A stretch of DNA of 64,000 nucleotides from Sphaerosporella brunnea. Its lineage: Eukaryota > Ascomycota > Pezizomycetes > Pezizales > Pyronemataceae. The stretch spans positions 248,001-312,000 of the forward strand of contig VXIS01000003.1 of the NCBI GenBank assembly GCA_008704415.1. Reading direction: 5' to 3'. The notes beneath the pieces were generated by a model. The model was not told where the DNA came from and ran no database searches. It saw only the letters and a list, made by a program, of their open reading frames with translations. The position numbers and the translations under genes are program-made. Below, piece by piece: positions 63,171 through 64,000 of the stretch (the stretch's first letter is position 1; the number at the start of each line of letters is the position of its first letter).

Positions 63171-64000
63171 CTGGTGTTGTGGAGTCACTGCTGTGACTCC
63201 CACTCCACGTCCAGGTTTTTAGCACTCCACTATCACTCGGAATACCCCCTTTCGGTGTCCCTGTTGAAGCGCGTTCGCATTCCCACATACCCATTTCCAC
63301 TCCACATGGGGGTGGAGATAGAGATATTCGGCTCAAAGGAGATCCAAACCTGGACTGGGCATTGCGATCGCGGTTAGGGTAGGAATGCGGAGACTGATGG
63401 CGCCAGCAAAGGCGATCGTGACGGTAACAGGGAGGGGACAGTGATATTGGCGACAGCTGGCACATCACATTTGCAGTCTCGGTTATCGAACCGTTAATGT
63501 GGACCAGCCGTGTTGCGATCACCGCACGCCGCCTGTGCTTTGCCTCGCAAAGAGCATGCTTGCGCTAGAAGAGAGATTTGTCTGTTACCATACAGTAACG
63601 CTTGTTCATTCGCATCCGGCGTCATGCTAGTATCCGTCCATGATGTTAGCGGTTGTCAACAGTCTCCGTTCGACCGTGCTCGTCAGGTTGGTTCGCCGCA
63701 AAGTCCAAACGAACGATGTCGCGGCAAACCACCCGGATCGCGTCATTATGTAAATGTAACAATGGTCATGTACGCCCATCCACCCAACAGAAGCCCCGTT
63801 TCAACGTCCGTTTAGAGTGTTCAGCTTATTATCGCTACTCTTTGCACCTGTGGCAGCAGCCTTCAATCGTACCACCGCCAAAACTCAACTGCCACGCGAC
63901 AGATACCTCGCGTGGAGTGACATTAGGGCCTAAATGTCCCGATATATGGAGCAGCCGCGGTGACTATCTGGTTGTAGCGACGGCCAGGTACCGGGAGGAC
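63171..64000. other. Stretch without a recognisable gene
   Basis: Short frames only. 63180-63240 has words shared with 59275-59320 (CCACGTCC, GGTT, AGCA), perhaps a remnant of the same dispersed family. Confidence 0.4.

Noticed and set aside
1..64000. CRISPR arrays, prokaryotic operons, riboswitches or prophage
   Set aside because: Repeats lack the direct-repeat/spacer form, introns and TATA boxes are eukaryotic, and no bacterial or phage genes were seen.

Overview
The window looks like repeat-rich, gene-poor chromosomal DNA from a filamentous basidiomycete fungus, probably an Agaricomycete. The grounds are: one clean small gene with 50-nt and 54-nt introns and CTAAC/CTGAC-type branch points, non-LTR elements with Tad1-like RT, RNase H and C-terminal Cys/His regions, several hAT families, a Copia relic, and a short CCCTAA telomere-type tract. 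Nothing resembles an operon, phage or CRISPR array. Almost every recognisable coding stretch is a broken transposon or a decayed gene.

Layout. 1-960 is a degenerate hexanucleotide array (CATCGC/CATCCC-like), and such arrays recur at 13.6, 38.5-39.6, 40.1, 41.6, 43.9-45.5, 56.2-56.9, 58.0-58.9, 59.5-60.6 and 61.1-63.06 kb, about 9 kb in total. 3-6 kb holds decayed host-like genes, a 33-bp minisatellite, a 26-bp-arm palindrome and a telomere-like tract. 6.4-9.2 kb is a LINE split by an 821-bp hAT element with a perfect 8-bp target duplication. 10.7-11.6 kb is a kinase-like relic without its catalytic Asp residues. 12.9-22.6 kb mixes dispersed repeats, a second hAT copy and a tandem SH3-gene relic. 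27.2-28.3 kb is an hAT element with a perfect 8-bp target duplication, next to the best gene in the window (28.79-29.20 kb, TATA box and three exons). 30-31.3 kb is a LINE ORF1 joined to a LINE 3' end, with no ORF2. 33.1-35.1 kb is a LINE 3' half with a 649-bp insertion. 42.36-43.60 kb is an element with TIRs of about 117 bp and an 8-bp target duplication, carrying an intact 275-aa ORF. 46-48 kb is a patchwork of dispersed families. 48.7-52.2 kb has hAT transposase pieces around an intact 275-aa Asn/Pro-rich ORF. 52.2-53.8 kb is a Copia RT split by the third hAT copy. 53.87-54.93 kb is an hAT derivative whose zinc finger and C-terminus are fused in one frame. 56.9-58.0 kb is a LINE 3' half between two hexamer arrays of opposite polarity.

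The genes do not form a pathway. The window records nested transposition (hAT into LINE, hAT into Copia), internal deletion of elements, and spread of a hexanucleotide-array repeat. At least three array copies share a conserved non-repetitive leader, which makes this repeat the best candidate for something undescribed. All family names come from motif recognition by eye; no database search was possible.
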